A stretch of 21,870 nt of DNA, taken from assembly GCA_905250885.1 (NCBI GenBank), contig CAJNOQ010002995.1, positions 1 through 21,870 of the forward strand. The letters are read 5' to 3'. The stretch's first letter is position 1, and each line of letters starts with the position of its first letter. Of this stretch, positions 1 through 10,714 are shown one piece after another. The notes under the pieces were generated by a model, which saw nothing but the letters and a program-made list of their open reading frames with translations, was not told the DNA's origin and did no database searches. The DNA comes from Didymodactylos carnosus. Its lineage: Eukaryota > Rotifera > Eurotatoria > Philodinida > Philodinidae. A program made the position numbers and the translations under genes.

Positions 1-124
1 TTTTTTCCAAAATTTCTTTCCGTTCTTGAGTTGTACAAGTTTACGAGATACGATTTCAGGTGAAACTGCAAAGATTATAAAGAAACTTCTATAACTCAAA
101 AACGGAAAGAAATTTTGGAAAAAA
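1..124. repeat. Inverted repeat (32-bp arms) at window edge
   Basis: Positions 1-32 pair with 93-124, with one mismatch (arm core CCAAAATTTCTTTCCG). The 60-base spacer has no ORF. This looks like a small foldback/MITE end. It starts at the first base of the window, so the arm may continue outside and the full element cannot be delimited. Confidence 0.75.
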
Positions 125-873
125 GCGATCATACGTTTTTACTTTCGTTTCTGAGGTGCTTGGAATGGAAATTATTTTAGCTCTGTTTCACACCCACAAA
201 TTTCCTTTCGATCTCGGACCGCCAAATATAGATGTCCATATGCATTTTCAAACGCAGATTACGAAAACCGTATTTTAAACGCCTCAAAATCAGTTGGCAC
301 AGAATTATTGATCTTTTAAAAAAGTAAGCGACTTTTCGAAAAAATTCCAGTATTTTCACATTTTTCCATACTAAAAGGGTACTTAGAATTTCTTAACCAT
401 GATATTCTTGATGAGCGTTAAATTCTCTATTGACTGATGTGTACATAAGCCAAAACTAAAATAGTGCTCGTTCTTCGAATTTGGAACGTCATACATTGAT
501 GTTGATTGTAGGAACAGTCGCGGTTTCTTCCCCTATCTTGCTTCTGTATTCATTACTCAGCCCCATTGCTTGACTCATTGCTATCTTTTACGTTTCAGTG
601 GACTGGCCCATTCTTGTGGATGATCGCCATCATTTATTTTGTATGAATAAGTAAAACAGAAACTTTTTTTGTTTCTTAACAGTATGTGAAAAGTCAAGAT
701 TTTTCTTTAATTAATTTATTTTTATATACGTTGCTTGTGTAAATATGAGATCTTTTGCTCATAGGGTATAGTCCCATGTAACAAGAGAAAGAAAAGAAAA
801 GGAAATATTTCATGGAGGAAAGTAGGGCATATTTATAAAATGTCAGCTGACATTGTATACTGATATACATATA

Positions 874-896
874 ACATTGTAACGTGGTTACAATGT
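874..896. repeat. Perfect 10-bp-arm palindrome
   Basis: ACATTGTAAC, a 3-base spacer GTG, then GTTACAATGT. The arms are perfect. It could form a small cruciform or hairpin. No function is assigned. Confidence 0.7.
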
Positions 897-1033
897 AATT
901 TCATCCAAGACAAATAGATAACATATGTCAAAATGACTGCTAAAAAAGCGATTAAAACATTTTTCCATTTAAGAGGGCGTTCTCCCGTTTATATTTCGTT
1001 CGCACTTTATCAGTTAGTAGAGCCCACTTTGAA

Positions 1034-1052
1034 ATATATATATATATATATT
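1034..1052. repeat. (AT)n microsatellite
   Basis: An uninterrupted AT dinucleotide tract of about nine units, visible directly in the sequence. Confidence 0.85.
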
Positions 1053-1151
1053 AATTACTTGACAAATACAGGTCAAGGTTTGTACATCGGACCCTTTTTC
1101 AAAATCTATCCTATCCGATGGTTTTTCATTATAAAAACCTAATTCAAACGT

Positions 1152-1694
1152 AGAACGAAAGAATAATGTTCGAAGAATCTAAATGAAACAAGCAGAAGAA
1201 AATTTATTATTCTTTCCTTCGTTTTTATGGTTAATTAAAACTAATTATCATTAATTAATGCTACTCTACTCTAATGAAGCCAGATTTATCCAATAACTCA
1301 TCAGCGTACACGATTGAATTATATCTCATCCGGCGGAGAATTTTACGGGCTATCTTTTTATTTGTTTGAGATAACATTTGATTGTCTAGGAAATCCATTT
1401 TCTCTGACGAAGCAACTGTTCTCCTCTCTCTTAGTGCTCTAAACTATAGACAATAACTTTTTTGATTTCTTAAACGACCTAATTTTATCTCAAAAAAATA
1501 AAAAGATAGCCCGTAAAATTCTCTAACGGATGAGATATAACTCGATTTTGTACGTTGATGAGTTATTGGATAAATCTGACTTTATTACAGTAGCATTAAT
1601 TAATAATAAGTAGTCTTAATTAATCGTAAAAAGAACAATAAATTTTTCTTTTTCTTCTTTCATTTATATTCTTCAAACATTTTTCTTTCGTTCT
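1152..1694. mobile_element. Foldback/MITE-like element, about 240-bp arms
   Basis: The left arm 1152-1398 matches the reverse complement of the right arm 1464-1694 almost throughout. The termini read AGAACGAAAG and CTTTCGTTCT. Long identical blocks include GATTTATCCAATAACTCATC and GAATTTTACGGGCTATCTTT. Only about 65 bases separate the arms, so a transcript would fold into one very long hairpin. There is no ORF inside. AAAACCT occurs just outside both ends (about 1133 and 1698), but it is not flush with the termini, so a target duplication is not established. It is non-autonomous, of unknown superfamily. Arm divergence of roughly 15% suggests an old copy. Confidence 0.8.
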
Positions 1695-3252
1695 CTCAAA
1701 ACCTTTAAATCTATTAAATTAATGTCATTTTTTTAATGCAATCGAATGCATGAATTTTAGTGTAGCTAAAACAAGTTACTTGATAAAGCATTTGAATATA
1801 TTTTTAAAAAATGCATTTGAAAAATTACAAAATTTAAGACTCCTAAATGTATTATAAATTTGAAGATATGCTATGGCACTAAAAAGTTCTTTGTTTTTTA
1901 TTGTATCAATACGTTCTAATGTATTAAAGGTACAAAATGCCAATTTTTTACGCGTTCAAAAGAAAATTTGAAAAATTAAAATGTATTTAATGGAGACAGT
2001 TCTTCTCGTATAATTTTTTACTACGAAATAACATCTGGCTTTTTGATAACTGATCTATGTGAGAATCGGCATCTAGAGTTTGTAGTTTAATAGTAACGGT
2101 CAAACAGTTCATTAATAACATCTAGGATAAAATCTTACATTTTTTCTTCAAGGCTGCTGGTAGAGAAACTGATGGTAGGTTTTCTTAACTCTTTGTCGCC
2201 ACAGGTTGCAATCAACAACAATGTGCTAATATCACTGTAAATTATCAGAAAAGCTTAGTTTGAAGTGTTTCATCTCACCACAAAGAGAAAAATACTGAAA
2301 ACCGAAAGGTACCGTGATAGATTTTCTAAGAGACCACTGAAAATTCTCACGCAGAATTACAGTACGAAAACAAATTTTAAATTTTCTAAACCATAGAGCG
2401 GCGAAAGGGAGCGGATTTTAATACTTTGAAGGAATTTGGTTGATAAATGAAGGCGCTATAAAGTTTTTATTTTAGTATGGTCACAGCGAAGCAATCGTAT
2501 TTTCTGGATAATTCGCCTGTAGCGGTTTTCCTGATTCGGCGAATAAAACAAACATTGTCACAGTCATCAGCCTGTTCGATAGCCTATGTATCACGTGTTT
2601 TCGACGCTCCCAGAGGTCAGATTTGGCCTATATGTAGGCCCTCGGACATTGTCTGTAGCGTCCGAACCATCGTAGATGAAGGTGTGAAATCTGTGCTGGA
2701 TTGTAGGATGACATCTGCTCCATACCCACATGTATTTAGAGCAATATCTCGCTATGTAGACGTTTGGAATGGCACGCTCAGATGTTTTGTTTCGACTGGT
2801 ATACCGTAGTAAGTCTGTCGGATAAGGTTCATTCTAGCATAGATTTATGACCCCGGGTGTCCTCATTCATAATCTGTAAACTACAGCTCTCCAGCTCGTT
2901 CTGTTCTCAAGTTATTCAAATTCATCCGTGTTCTTTATATTTTGAAATGGATAGTAGTATGTAGAAATTTTGAAGCAGTTTTCTCTCCTGTTGAAGATTT
3001 AACACGTTTGCAACAAAATTCATTACCGTCAAAGTATTAGAATTAAGGTGTCATTTAGTAACCTTAGATTAAAGCAATTACTCTCAAATCTCGAGAAATA
3101 CGTATACATAAACGATCAGACCCTGCAGATCTTATGCATTTAACATTTTATGATGCATTTTCGTTTGCATAGGAAATCAAAAACTATTTTGCGCGTAAGG
3201 GAAGACTAGGATCGAAATTGTGTACTTGGTAAACGAAGATACCTAGAACAGA
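1695..3252. other. Intergenic, no gene recognised
   Basis: AT-rich sequence without a recognisable domain. The one stretch of different composition is 2477-2809, listed separately. No RNA gene or strong repeat was seen. Confidence 0.5.
2477..2809. other. Possible decayed coding stretch (strand uncertain)
   Basis: A 110-codon open frame runs on the + strand in sequence more GC-rich than its flanks. No family is recognised. The opposite strand also reads as protein-like over about 70 codons (for example CGYGADVILQSSTDF at roughly 2715-2671), broken by two or three stops. This could be an antisense pseudogene for which the + frame is a shadow, or chance. I cannot decide which from the sequence. 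Confidence 0.2.
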
Positions 3253-3963
3253 TTAAGGCCCACCCCCCACCCAAAAATCCATTTCTGTTTAGGAGCATCC
3301 GATCTTAATGGAACTTTCAGAGATGGTGTATCTAGGTATGATGACCTCATAGTAAAAATTCGAGCTCGAAATATTAAATCTGTCAAGAGCTAGCTCACAA
3401 TTAATGTCCAATAATGGGTCTTCGTCCGTCCCAGATTTCTCTGCCATTTTTAACATTAGAGAGCTCGGGTTGGTTTTAAAATGTGGCTAAGATGTAGGGC
3501 TACAACTTAACAAAGGCCGATTTTTTAATTTCTCTGTAGTTCATTGTTTATAGAACTTTTACGTCACGATATGAAATTACTGGGGTGTAGGATCTCAAAC
3601 ATTTTCTCTTCATCTGACGTTAATTCTGAAATCGAAGAATCGGGTACTGTTAAGTTGTAGTGTCAGACTTTAGCTATGATTTAAAACAAACCCGAGCTTT
3701 CTAGCTTTCAAAATAGCGGAGAAATCTGGGATGCACGAAAACGTAAAAGTAAAAAATCTCATTTTGAGAAGATTGGAAGATGTCGTTTTCCTTAAATAGA
3801 GGTTTTCAGAAAAATCTCTGTAAAACCGTTAAAACTCATCGTAAACAGAATAAATTATAGTGCATTCGATACCGCAAGTGATGCTCTATCACATGCACTA
3901 TCAAACAAAAAATCGAAAATTTTGACGAAAGTCGACCTTTTTTGGGTGTGGGGTGGGCCTTAA
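3253..3963. mobile_element. TTAA-bounded foldback element (711 bp)
   Basis: Both ends carry TTAA followed by a terminal inverted repeat: TTAAGGCCCACC at 3253 and GGTGGGCCTTAA ending at 3963. The TIR continues as a C-rich/G-rich run of about 24 bp. A second pair of arms lies inside: 3421-3511 matches the reverse complement of 3649-3741, including CCCAGATTTCTC and CTACAACTTAAC. There is no ORF. TTAA at both ends is the target choice of piggyBac-type transposases, but the TIR start GGCCC is not a standard piggyBac end, so the superfamily is inference. Confidence 0.75.
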
Positions 3964-5128
3964 AGGAAAATCTAACTTCATCGTGTATTTATTTAGGAGT
4001 TATCGACATAGAGCTTGACTAAAATTGATCAAACTTGTGATAGTTGTTAAAATATAGTATACCGGTCATTTAGTTCGCTATTTGACCAGTATACTTGATA
4101 GAAAGCTTTCCGTATCGAAATGAGTGACTTATAATCTTTCTCATCAATTGTCGTCGGGTTAGAAGAATAGTGCTTACCGGTAGATTCATTTAAAGCATAC
4201 TACGGTTTACAAAATGTTGTAGGCTAGCACCGAGACCCATCTTAACCCTTTCGTGCCTTTGGCTAAACCTGACGGTTCTGAAGGACAACCCGTTCAATAG
4301 CATTAATCTTATGGCCTCTAAAATACACAGGAAAAGTTTTGAACCAAATCGATGTGAACGTCAAAAATATATTTTTATGATGAAGATTAAATTAAGCTTG
4401 TTGATTTGAAGCCCGCAATAGACAGGCTTTAAGTTGATATGAAATCTGTTTCTAAATGCCTAACAATTCAAGTGAACTAAATTTTTATAAAATGCACCTA
4501 TAGGTATCATAGGGTAAGAAAGGATTAACTTGTAGAGCACGTTGAGTTCTGTTAGCAAACGCAAATCGAGCGGAGAGTGGATAGATGGAGTCAATGTATG
4601 CTGCGAGGAAACTTGATTTTGACCCGACAGCAAAACTGAGGACAACTGATGCCTCTGTTAATACCTTTAACAGTGCAGTGTGAGACTACGATTCCACTGA
4701 AGAAACATTTTTTTAATAACATGCATCAAAAAATCGTAACAGGGCACATTTAGTAGTAGGTATTAATTTAATGATAATATTTCAGATGTAAATATTCGCG
4801 GGTTATTTGAGCAAGTTCTTAGCTAGTTACTTGACAAGAAGGTAATGTAATCTATTTACTTGTGTTTCCTGACAAATACTTGATTTACGTAGGAAAATCG
4901 CAAGAACGTTAAATAAAACTTGTAGATAATCTTACTTGCACGTGCATCCACTAAGTTCCTTCCATTGGAGCAAAAACATTTAGATTTACCTTACAAACTT
5001 ACTATGCTGACACGATACACTTACATTCAGGAGAAGCAGGAAAACTGCGCCCGAAAAACTTCTTCTGATTCTGAACCAGAGTTAGCATCTCTTATATTTT
5101 ATTGTAATTTTTTAGTGTCGTTTACAGC
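3964..5128. other. Intergenic upstream of the ankyrin/TPR gene
   Basis: No gene recognised. It contains a hairpin at 4056-4095. AG dinucleotides after T-rich runs just before 5129 (for example GTTTACAG ending about 5127) could be 5'-UTR cis- or trans-splice acceptors. Spliced-leader trans-splicing is known in bdelloids, but nothing here proves it. Confidence 0.45.
4056..4095. repeat. Small hairpin, 13-bp arms
   Basis: AGTATACCGGTCA pairs with TGACCAGTATACT with one mismatch, across a 14-base spacer. No function is assigned. Confidence 0.65.
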
Positions 5129-8100
5129 ATGCATCAACAACATCAAAATGATACCTATCAAATTACAAGCATAGTAACCAAATATGAGCCACACAATTCA
5201 TGTGAAACACCACAAACACCAACAACAGACAACTTCATCACAAAAAAAAATTTTCTCACATACGCAACTTCCTCTAGTGATGATTTAGACGAAAATAACA
5301 ATGCTTACCATACAAGTTTAACTGGCGGTATACTTCTGGTATCACCCGATGTATCAAAAATATTTGATTATGCCGAACATGGAAACTTTGAGGGTATGAA
5401 CAAAGTATTACAAGTACACCACACGCAAGCCGTTCAAATGAAAAATGAAAAAGAACAAGTAGGTTAATTCGACGCCGATGCTATTATTTGATAAAAAATG
5501 TACTTTTTTCAGACACTGTTACATGTTGCTGTCATATTTTCGTTCTCATACGTGTGGATTCGATTACTATTAATGCGTGAATCTAATCCATGTGCACAAG
5601 ATAAAGATGGATATACTCCTTTACATTACGCTGTTGAAAAGGATGATGTTGAGATGGTGAAAGCGCTCACTGCCAGATTTTGTATCAAACTGAACACATT
5701 ACCAGATGCTGCAATAGACAAAATACATGCAGATTGTATGAGAGCGTTAACAGTAACAGATAAATTGGGTGAGAACTATGCCAATAACAGTATTTATTTC
5801 TTTATCTTTTTCTATATTATTAGGTCGGACTGTTTTCATGCTAGCTTGTTATAAAGGATCATTGAAATGTGCTACCTATCTGAATCCACAACAAACGCAG
5901 GATAATTTCAATATGACGGTAAAGATGAATTTGGAGAAAGATGGGGGGGAGGGGGAAGCTTCTAAAAAACGTATATTACAAAAGTAAAATAGGGTATTTG
6001 TATTTGCGACCATCCAAAACGCATTTTCCTTTGGCATTTAGAGTGAAAAACTCCTCCCGTTTTCTAAAAACATTGCTTAACCAGTAACGAAAACAGCTAA
6101 GGGTTTATCACTGTTTTCAACACCAAAATGCGTTTCGTATAGTCGCAAATGCAAGTACCCTCCGAAATACTGTTTTTTGGTATGCTGAACTACGCTTCAG
6201 GTTTTGTGCAATTCATAAAATCGTGTTTTAATTTGAAAATCTCTCATTCTAAAAACTGAACACTAATCTGTCTAAGCAGACGCAAAAACCAAGAGAAAAG
6301 ACGACAAAGTCTTGTTCGCATACTGGTACAAATTCGAAGTATAAGTTTGTTACGCAGATCAGCTATACGTTTGTTACGCAGATCAGCTAAATACCAGAAC
6401 GATCGTTTCGGAGTTTTGCATTTAGTACGACCTTATTTGTTCTGGCGCTGCCACTGCCTGATATTCGATATTGATGACTGAACTGTAACCCGTTCTCTGA
6501 TGTTGATTTAATCAGCTGAGACGTATTTATAACAGTATTTTACATAGAATACTTTTATTCGCCATCCATTCCATACTTTTAATCAAGAGATCATGTGGAA
6601 TTCTGGTATATAACGTTGAAAAATCGTACGTTTCGATGTTTCTAGCAGAATTTTTCTTGTTAATCTCTTTTATTTTGTTGAGTGTTTGTATTTCAGCTGT
6701 GCAGCAGAATACAGAAACTATGTCAATTTTTTTATACAGTTTCAGCTTAATTTTGCTTTTTCCAATGGAAAAATCAAGACAATTTCCTATCTTCAACTTG
6801 TAAGGTGCCACTAATTCAAGGTTTCCATACCATTTTACTTTTGGCTTAATTATACATCAATCGATAGAGCTCGACGAACTGACCTGGAAAGGTTCCCTCG
6901 TGAGTATGAGAATGATACTTGATCGAGGTTGAAGTCAAAGGTCAATCCAGTATGGACTCCTTGGACTCTCCCTGTAAAAGGTTACTACTAAACGATTTTG
7001 CAAATCTATCTAGTTTTTGTGTGAAGAGATGAAGCCGACATTTTCATTTCATTAGAATCGCCATTAAACGAGATTTAAAAGTACGGAAAGCTTTCTTTGA
7101 AATTCCTTTCCATTGCTGAGAAATTTCACTTTCTCTCAACCAGGAGCGAAAAAATCGAAATTTTCTCTGTAATTCTCAATTTTCTCCACCAGAACTCACT
7201 TTTTATGCAATGAAACTATCATATTCGGGATCAGCGTCGAAAACTGAGTCGAATGGTGTACCTTTTTATCCTGTCGGACCATGTTTTACAGGGAGAGTCC
7301 AAGGCGTCCATAGTGGAGAGGCCTTTGACTTCAACCTCGATCAAGCATCATTCCCATACTCAGTTTTTCATGCTGAATCCGAAAAAAATACTTTGGAAAG
7401 GTTAGAAGAATGGCAAAGAAAATAATATTTTTTTGAAACCGAAGGGTTTTTCGAAATTTGCGACTCTTCTAGTGTTTTGAAGTTTTTTCATTCAATTTTC
7501 ATTCCAATTTTTTAAAGCTAAAATGTAGATATTCTTGGTCAGTTCGTCGAGCTCTATCCATTGATGTATAATTAAGCCAAAAATAAAATGATATGCAGAC
7601 TTCGAATGAGCAGCACCTTAACCGTATGTAGAGTGTTTATTCTGTGTGCTACAGAACTGCTGTAGACCTAACTCTACTCTTTAAGGTCGGAAAGAAGAAA
7701 AAGCTTTTGCATTTCTGTTTCACGGGCCTGTGAGCATTTCTAAATCTTTCTCCAAGAAGTTCTACAAAAATCAAATTGAACTACGTCCTCTAATTTTTCA
7801 CAGCGAAAAAACTAACACTCTTTTAAAAAAGCTTTTCTTCAAGAAAACAGCAGGCTAACGAAATCTTAATGACATGTCCAGAAAGGGCACACTCTAATGC
7901 ATATATGCACGTGATCCTTTTCTTGTTCAAGCTTTTCATAAGCACAAAAGATGAATGATAAGATGCAGTATTCATCTGTTCCTATAATTGTTCACAATAC
8001 TGTGCATCATACCGAAATCTCCGATTACAGAAATGATAGAAGATCGAATACTATTATAGGTAACCAATAAAAGTAATCTTAATGTAGATTGACAATCTAT

Positions 8101-9880
8101 CGACAATTTTCTTAGTTTGAGGGTGTTTTGAAATCATACTTCCGTTCGTTAACAATTCTAGTATCTTTTGTCGATCAGATAATTTTCTGTCACTTTTGTG
8201 TTCTCACTTGAGGGTAGAGAGAAGGGATAAATGCACTAAGTGGAAATCGCTTTACTGAGTACTTCTCAGACCAGTACTCATTATTGTATTATACCTTTTA
8301 ACTTGTAAATAAAATACATTTTATTGCTACATAGATAAGTTCTGATGGACTTTTCACTTTGAAAAATGATGCAAACTTAGTTTAAAAATTCGAGCTGACG
8401 AAGTGACTTGAGTGATTTCAAAACGAATTGGATATTCTAGGAAAAATGAAATACTTATAGATTTAGCAGTATTGCGGCAAAACGATAAGTTTTTCGCCGA
8501 TTTTTTGGGAAAGTTTACGCTGAAGCAACGTCGGTCCCTCGAGGAAGCGATAAACCGATGCGACTTCAGAAAAAAACCCAAAACTGTGTCGTTACCTTGT
8601 GTCAATCTAAAAATTCTGACTGTGTTTTACAATTCCCAAAGTTTTTTGCAAAACAACAGAAATACGATTCTGTAAGAACCAAAGCGTTCCGTAATTACTA
8701 CAAAAAGTAAAAGCCTTTTTGAATTTGTAAGATCCGTTTTCTTTAGTAATGCGTATCCGTTGTAGTAGCGTAGCGCTTGAGCGTTTTCCTCTTCGTGTCG
8801 GAATGGGTTAAGTTTTTGTACTATAAGGAAAATTATCCAAACGTATTCTATGAAATGGTTAAAGAGGAATGTACGATAAGGACATCGTTTTCTATTGCGA
8901 ATAAATTCCAAATCGGTAGTCGTTTTGTAACCTGCGAATATTTTCTAGAAAATAGGGTATAATTTTTTATAAGTAGCTGATCTCGTAATTGGGATGTATT
9001 AAAGATATGCAATATTGTTCTTCAGGATATTTATGGTGATACATCATTGCACTATGCTGTTGCGCGCGATGATAAGTATTTAACTGAAATGCTACTCACT
9101 GGTGGTAAAGCCGATGTTAATGGTGGAGAACTTACACGTCCAAGTGCGTTAGATGTAGCGATATTTAATCAAAATTCTAAACTAACAGAGTTACTACTAA
9201 CCAACAAGGGTAAAAGCCGATGTTTCATTAAACGTAAAACTCAAAATCGCACAATGTTTGAAGATGATTTGAATCTTATTATCAAACGTTTACCAGCTGC
9301 TTCTTGCAAAGAAGAAAAACAGCAAGTAGATACAGTGAATATTGATAGCTCATTCAAAGCTTTAGAATCTCAACATTGTACCTCTGCTACTACTGTTGCA
9401 GAAGTGGTAATGGGCGATGACACCCTCGGAAAACAAGCAACTGAATGTGATAAAACAACAGTACACCAAATAACAGTAAAAAACTGTCACAGTGCTCTCA
9501 GATGCCGTCTACAACACCACGTTCTTTTAATGAAAGAGTTGGGTTATTTACATCCGGATGTTGCGAAATCACATTATAATATAGCATTGATTTATCATAT
9601 AACAGGTGATTATGCATCTGCTCTGATACATTATGAAAAAGCAATTGATATAGTAGAACAACTTTCATTATCACTGCATGATTATGTTGATATTCCAGAT
9701 TATTATGCCAATCGAGCTCTCATTCATGCCATTCATCAAGAATTTGATAGTGCATGTAAGAATTTTATACAAGCACTAGAAATGAGAAAAGCGTATTTTC
9801 CGAAACATTTTGATGTAATACAAAGATTAGAACAACTCATAGAGAAAGTCAAACCCCAAATGAATTTATATTGCGTCTGA
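5129..9880 (+). CDS. Ankyrin-repeat and TPR protein, four exons
   Basis: Exons 5129-5458, 5513-5768, 5824-5918 and 9026-9880 join in frame to 512 codons including the stop (511 aa). All three introns are GT-AG, with phases 0, 1 and 0. The first two are only 54 and 55 bp; the third is 3107 bp. Residues 1-80 are polar and probably disordered. About five ankyrin repeats follow: around 111-140 (TLLHVAV), 141-172 (DGYTPLHYAV), 193-222 (LGRTVFMLACYKG), 228-260 (YGDTSLHYAV) and 264-290. A polar linker leads to two TPRs of kinesin-light-chain type at about 406-439 (HPDVAKSHYNIALIY) and 448-481. Both repeat types are protein-binding scaffolds, so a cytoplasmic adaptor role is plausible. No catalytic residues are seen and the partner is unknown. 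The start is the first ATG after an in-frame stop. No orthologue name is recognised. Confidence 0.85.
5459..5512 (+). other. Intron 1 (54 bp) of the ankyrin/TPR gene
   Basis: Donor GTAGGT after codon 110, acceptor TTTTTTCAG. Phase 0. Removing it joins GAA CAA to ACA CTG and restores the first ankyrin repeat. A minimal intron length like this is common in bdelloids. Confidence 0.85.
5769..5823 (+). other. Intron 2 (55 bp) of the ankyrin/TPR gene
   Basis: Donor GTGAGA, acceptor TATTATTAG. Phase 1: G at 5768 plus GT at 5824-5825 rebuild a Gly codon within the ankyrin motif DKLGRT. Confidence 0.85.
5991..6161. mobile_element. MITE with 37-bp terminal inverted repeats
   Basis: The left end 5991-6027 (AGGGTATTTGTATTTGCGAC) matches the reverse complement of 6125-6161 (AGGGTACTTGCATTTGCGAC) with about five mismatches. 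The element is 171 bp with no coding capacity. It lies 72 bp after the donor of intron 3. The target duplication is unclear. Confidence 0.8.
6345..6392. repeat. 24-bp tandem duplication
   Basis: The unit GTTTGTTACGCAGATCAGCT plus four bases occurs twice head to tail (6345-6368 and 6369-6392), with differences only in the last bases. Confidence 0.8.
6527..6811 (-). pseudogene. Penelope-like reverse transcriptase fragment, antisense in intron 3
   Basis: The minus-strand frame ends in a stop at 6527. It contains NKIKEINKKNSARNIETYDF followed directly by STLYTRIPHDLL, which is the family signature around RT motif A of Penelope-like elements (usual form: TFDFSTLYTKIPH). Only about 60 codons are recognisably RT. 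The catalytic YxDD region is missing downstream, where the frame stops. On the minus strand the upstream side is cut by the end of the foldback element at 6801, which probably inserted into the RT copy. It is non-functional, and the antisense orientation means it should be removed with the host intron. Confidence 0.75.
6801..7620. mobile_element. Foldback element with long nested inverted repeats (820 bp)
   Basis: The outer arms 6801-6884 and 7537-7620 are inverted copies. The inner 54 bases (GGCTTAATTATACATCAAT onward) are nearly identical; the outer part (TAAGGTGC end) is more diverged. A second pair of arms, 6900-6979 against 7284-7362, includes TTGATCGAGGTTGAAGTC and GAGAGTCCAAGG. The right side has an extra block of about 170 bp between the arm pairs. 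TA precedes both TIR cores, suggesting a TA target as used by Tc1/mariner-like transposases, but this is weak. The 71-codon frame at 7210-7425 overlaps the right inner arm and is not treated as a gene. A diverged lone end is found at 18264-18345. Confidence 0.8.
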
Positions 9881-9885
9881 ATAAA
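9880..9885 (+). promoter_or_regulatory. Candidate polyadenylation signal
   Basis: AATAAA overlaps the last base of the ankyrin/TPR stop codon. A canonical hexamer in the right strand and place, but AT-rich flanks make chance matches common and the 3' end is not shown. Confidence 0.4.
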
Positions 9886-10714
9886 CGAGTTACGTAGTTT
9901 CACTATTAAAAGTATCTGCCTTCTTTTCTGCAATTAAATAGTTATACTCTAGTTTAACAGTCATGTTGAATAATTTCCTTTCAATCGCCTTAATGCAGTT
10001 ACAGAAATGTTTCTACTTACAAATAATTTTTATCTTATCGCATGTGAACTAATATTTTTTACGATGTCTGACCAAAATTAAATCATTTTGAATCTTTATT
10101 CTTCAAGAAAACAAACCATTACAAAAAATAGTAAACAAGTGGACGAATGCCAACACTTTTCCTTCGTTTACGTCAATACAAAATATAAGTTTTCAACGTT
10201 TTATTGCATCACTGTATTAACGGCGCCAATATGGCGCCATCATGATCTTCAACAACAATATTGTGAAATTGTTTTGTATGTTCAATTATTTACGTGTCAT
10301 TAAGTAATTGTTCAATTTTGTACCTTTACAACATATCAATTTTCATCTTTTATTATTTCATGAATAATTATTGTGTTCGGCTTTTGTTTTCGAACGCAAT
10401 CTACGACTGTTTTAGACTACCTGGCCAATAATATTTCATGGTATAGTACGAAATGCTGATATTACTGCGTAGAAAACAAGTATTGTCTTACCAGGGAACC
10501 CACTCACCTTTGCAATGGTATTCTTACTATCGATAGAGGGTAGTGCACCAGTAAAAAGTCTAAAAGGATTTCTGCTTTTGATGCTTCTTTCTACAAGTTA
10601 GTTGTTTTATTAAAATTATCATAATAGAGAATATTCTCATTTTTTGCCCGTGATTTCGGTGTGGTCTTCTCCTGTACTTTTCGGTTTTCTTACCTAGGTC
10701 CGTGTTTTCCGATA

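Larger units (their letters stand above)
125..1151. other. Intergenic, no gene recognised
   Basis: Short open frames at 177-359 (-) and 933-1142 (+) show no recognisable domain, have AT-driven composition and end at arbitrary points. The only structures seen are a small palindrome (874-896) and an AT dinucleotide run (about 1034-1052). Confidence 0.6.
5919..9025 (+). other. Intron 3 (3107 bp), filled with transposon debris
   Basis: Donor GTAAAG after codon ACG at 5916-5918; acceptor TTGTTCTTCAG before GAT at 9026. Phase 0. The join continues the ankyrin array (FNMT then DIYGDTSLHYAV). At more than fifty times the length of introns 1 and 2, it contains a MITE (5991-6161), a short tandem duplication, an antisense PLE RT fragment (6527-6811) and a foldback element (6801-7620). 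The remainder, 7621-9025, has no recognised gene. Open frames at 8412-8675 (+) and 8777-8962 (+) are not recognised. Confidence 0.8.

Noticed and set aside
7210..7425. 71-codon frame as a possible foldback-encoded protein
   Set aside because: It overlaps the inner right arm of the inverted repeat, has no domain, and its openness follows from the repeat rather than coding.
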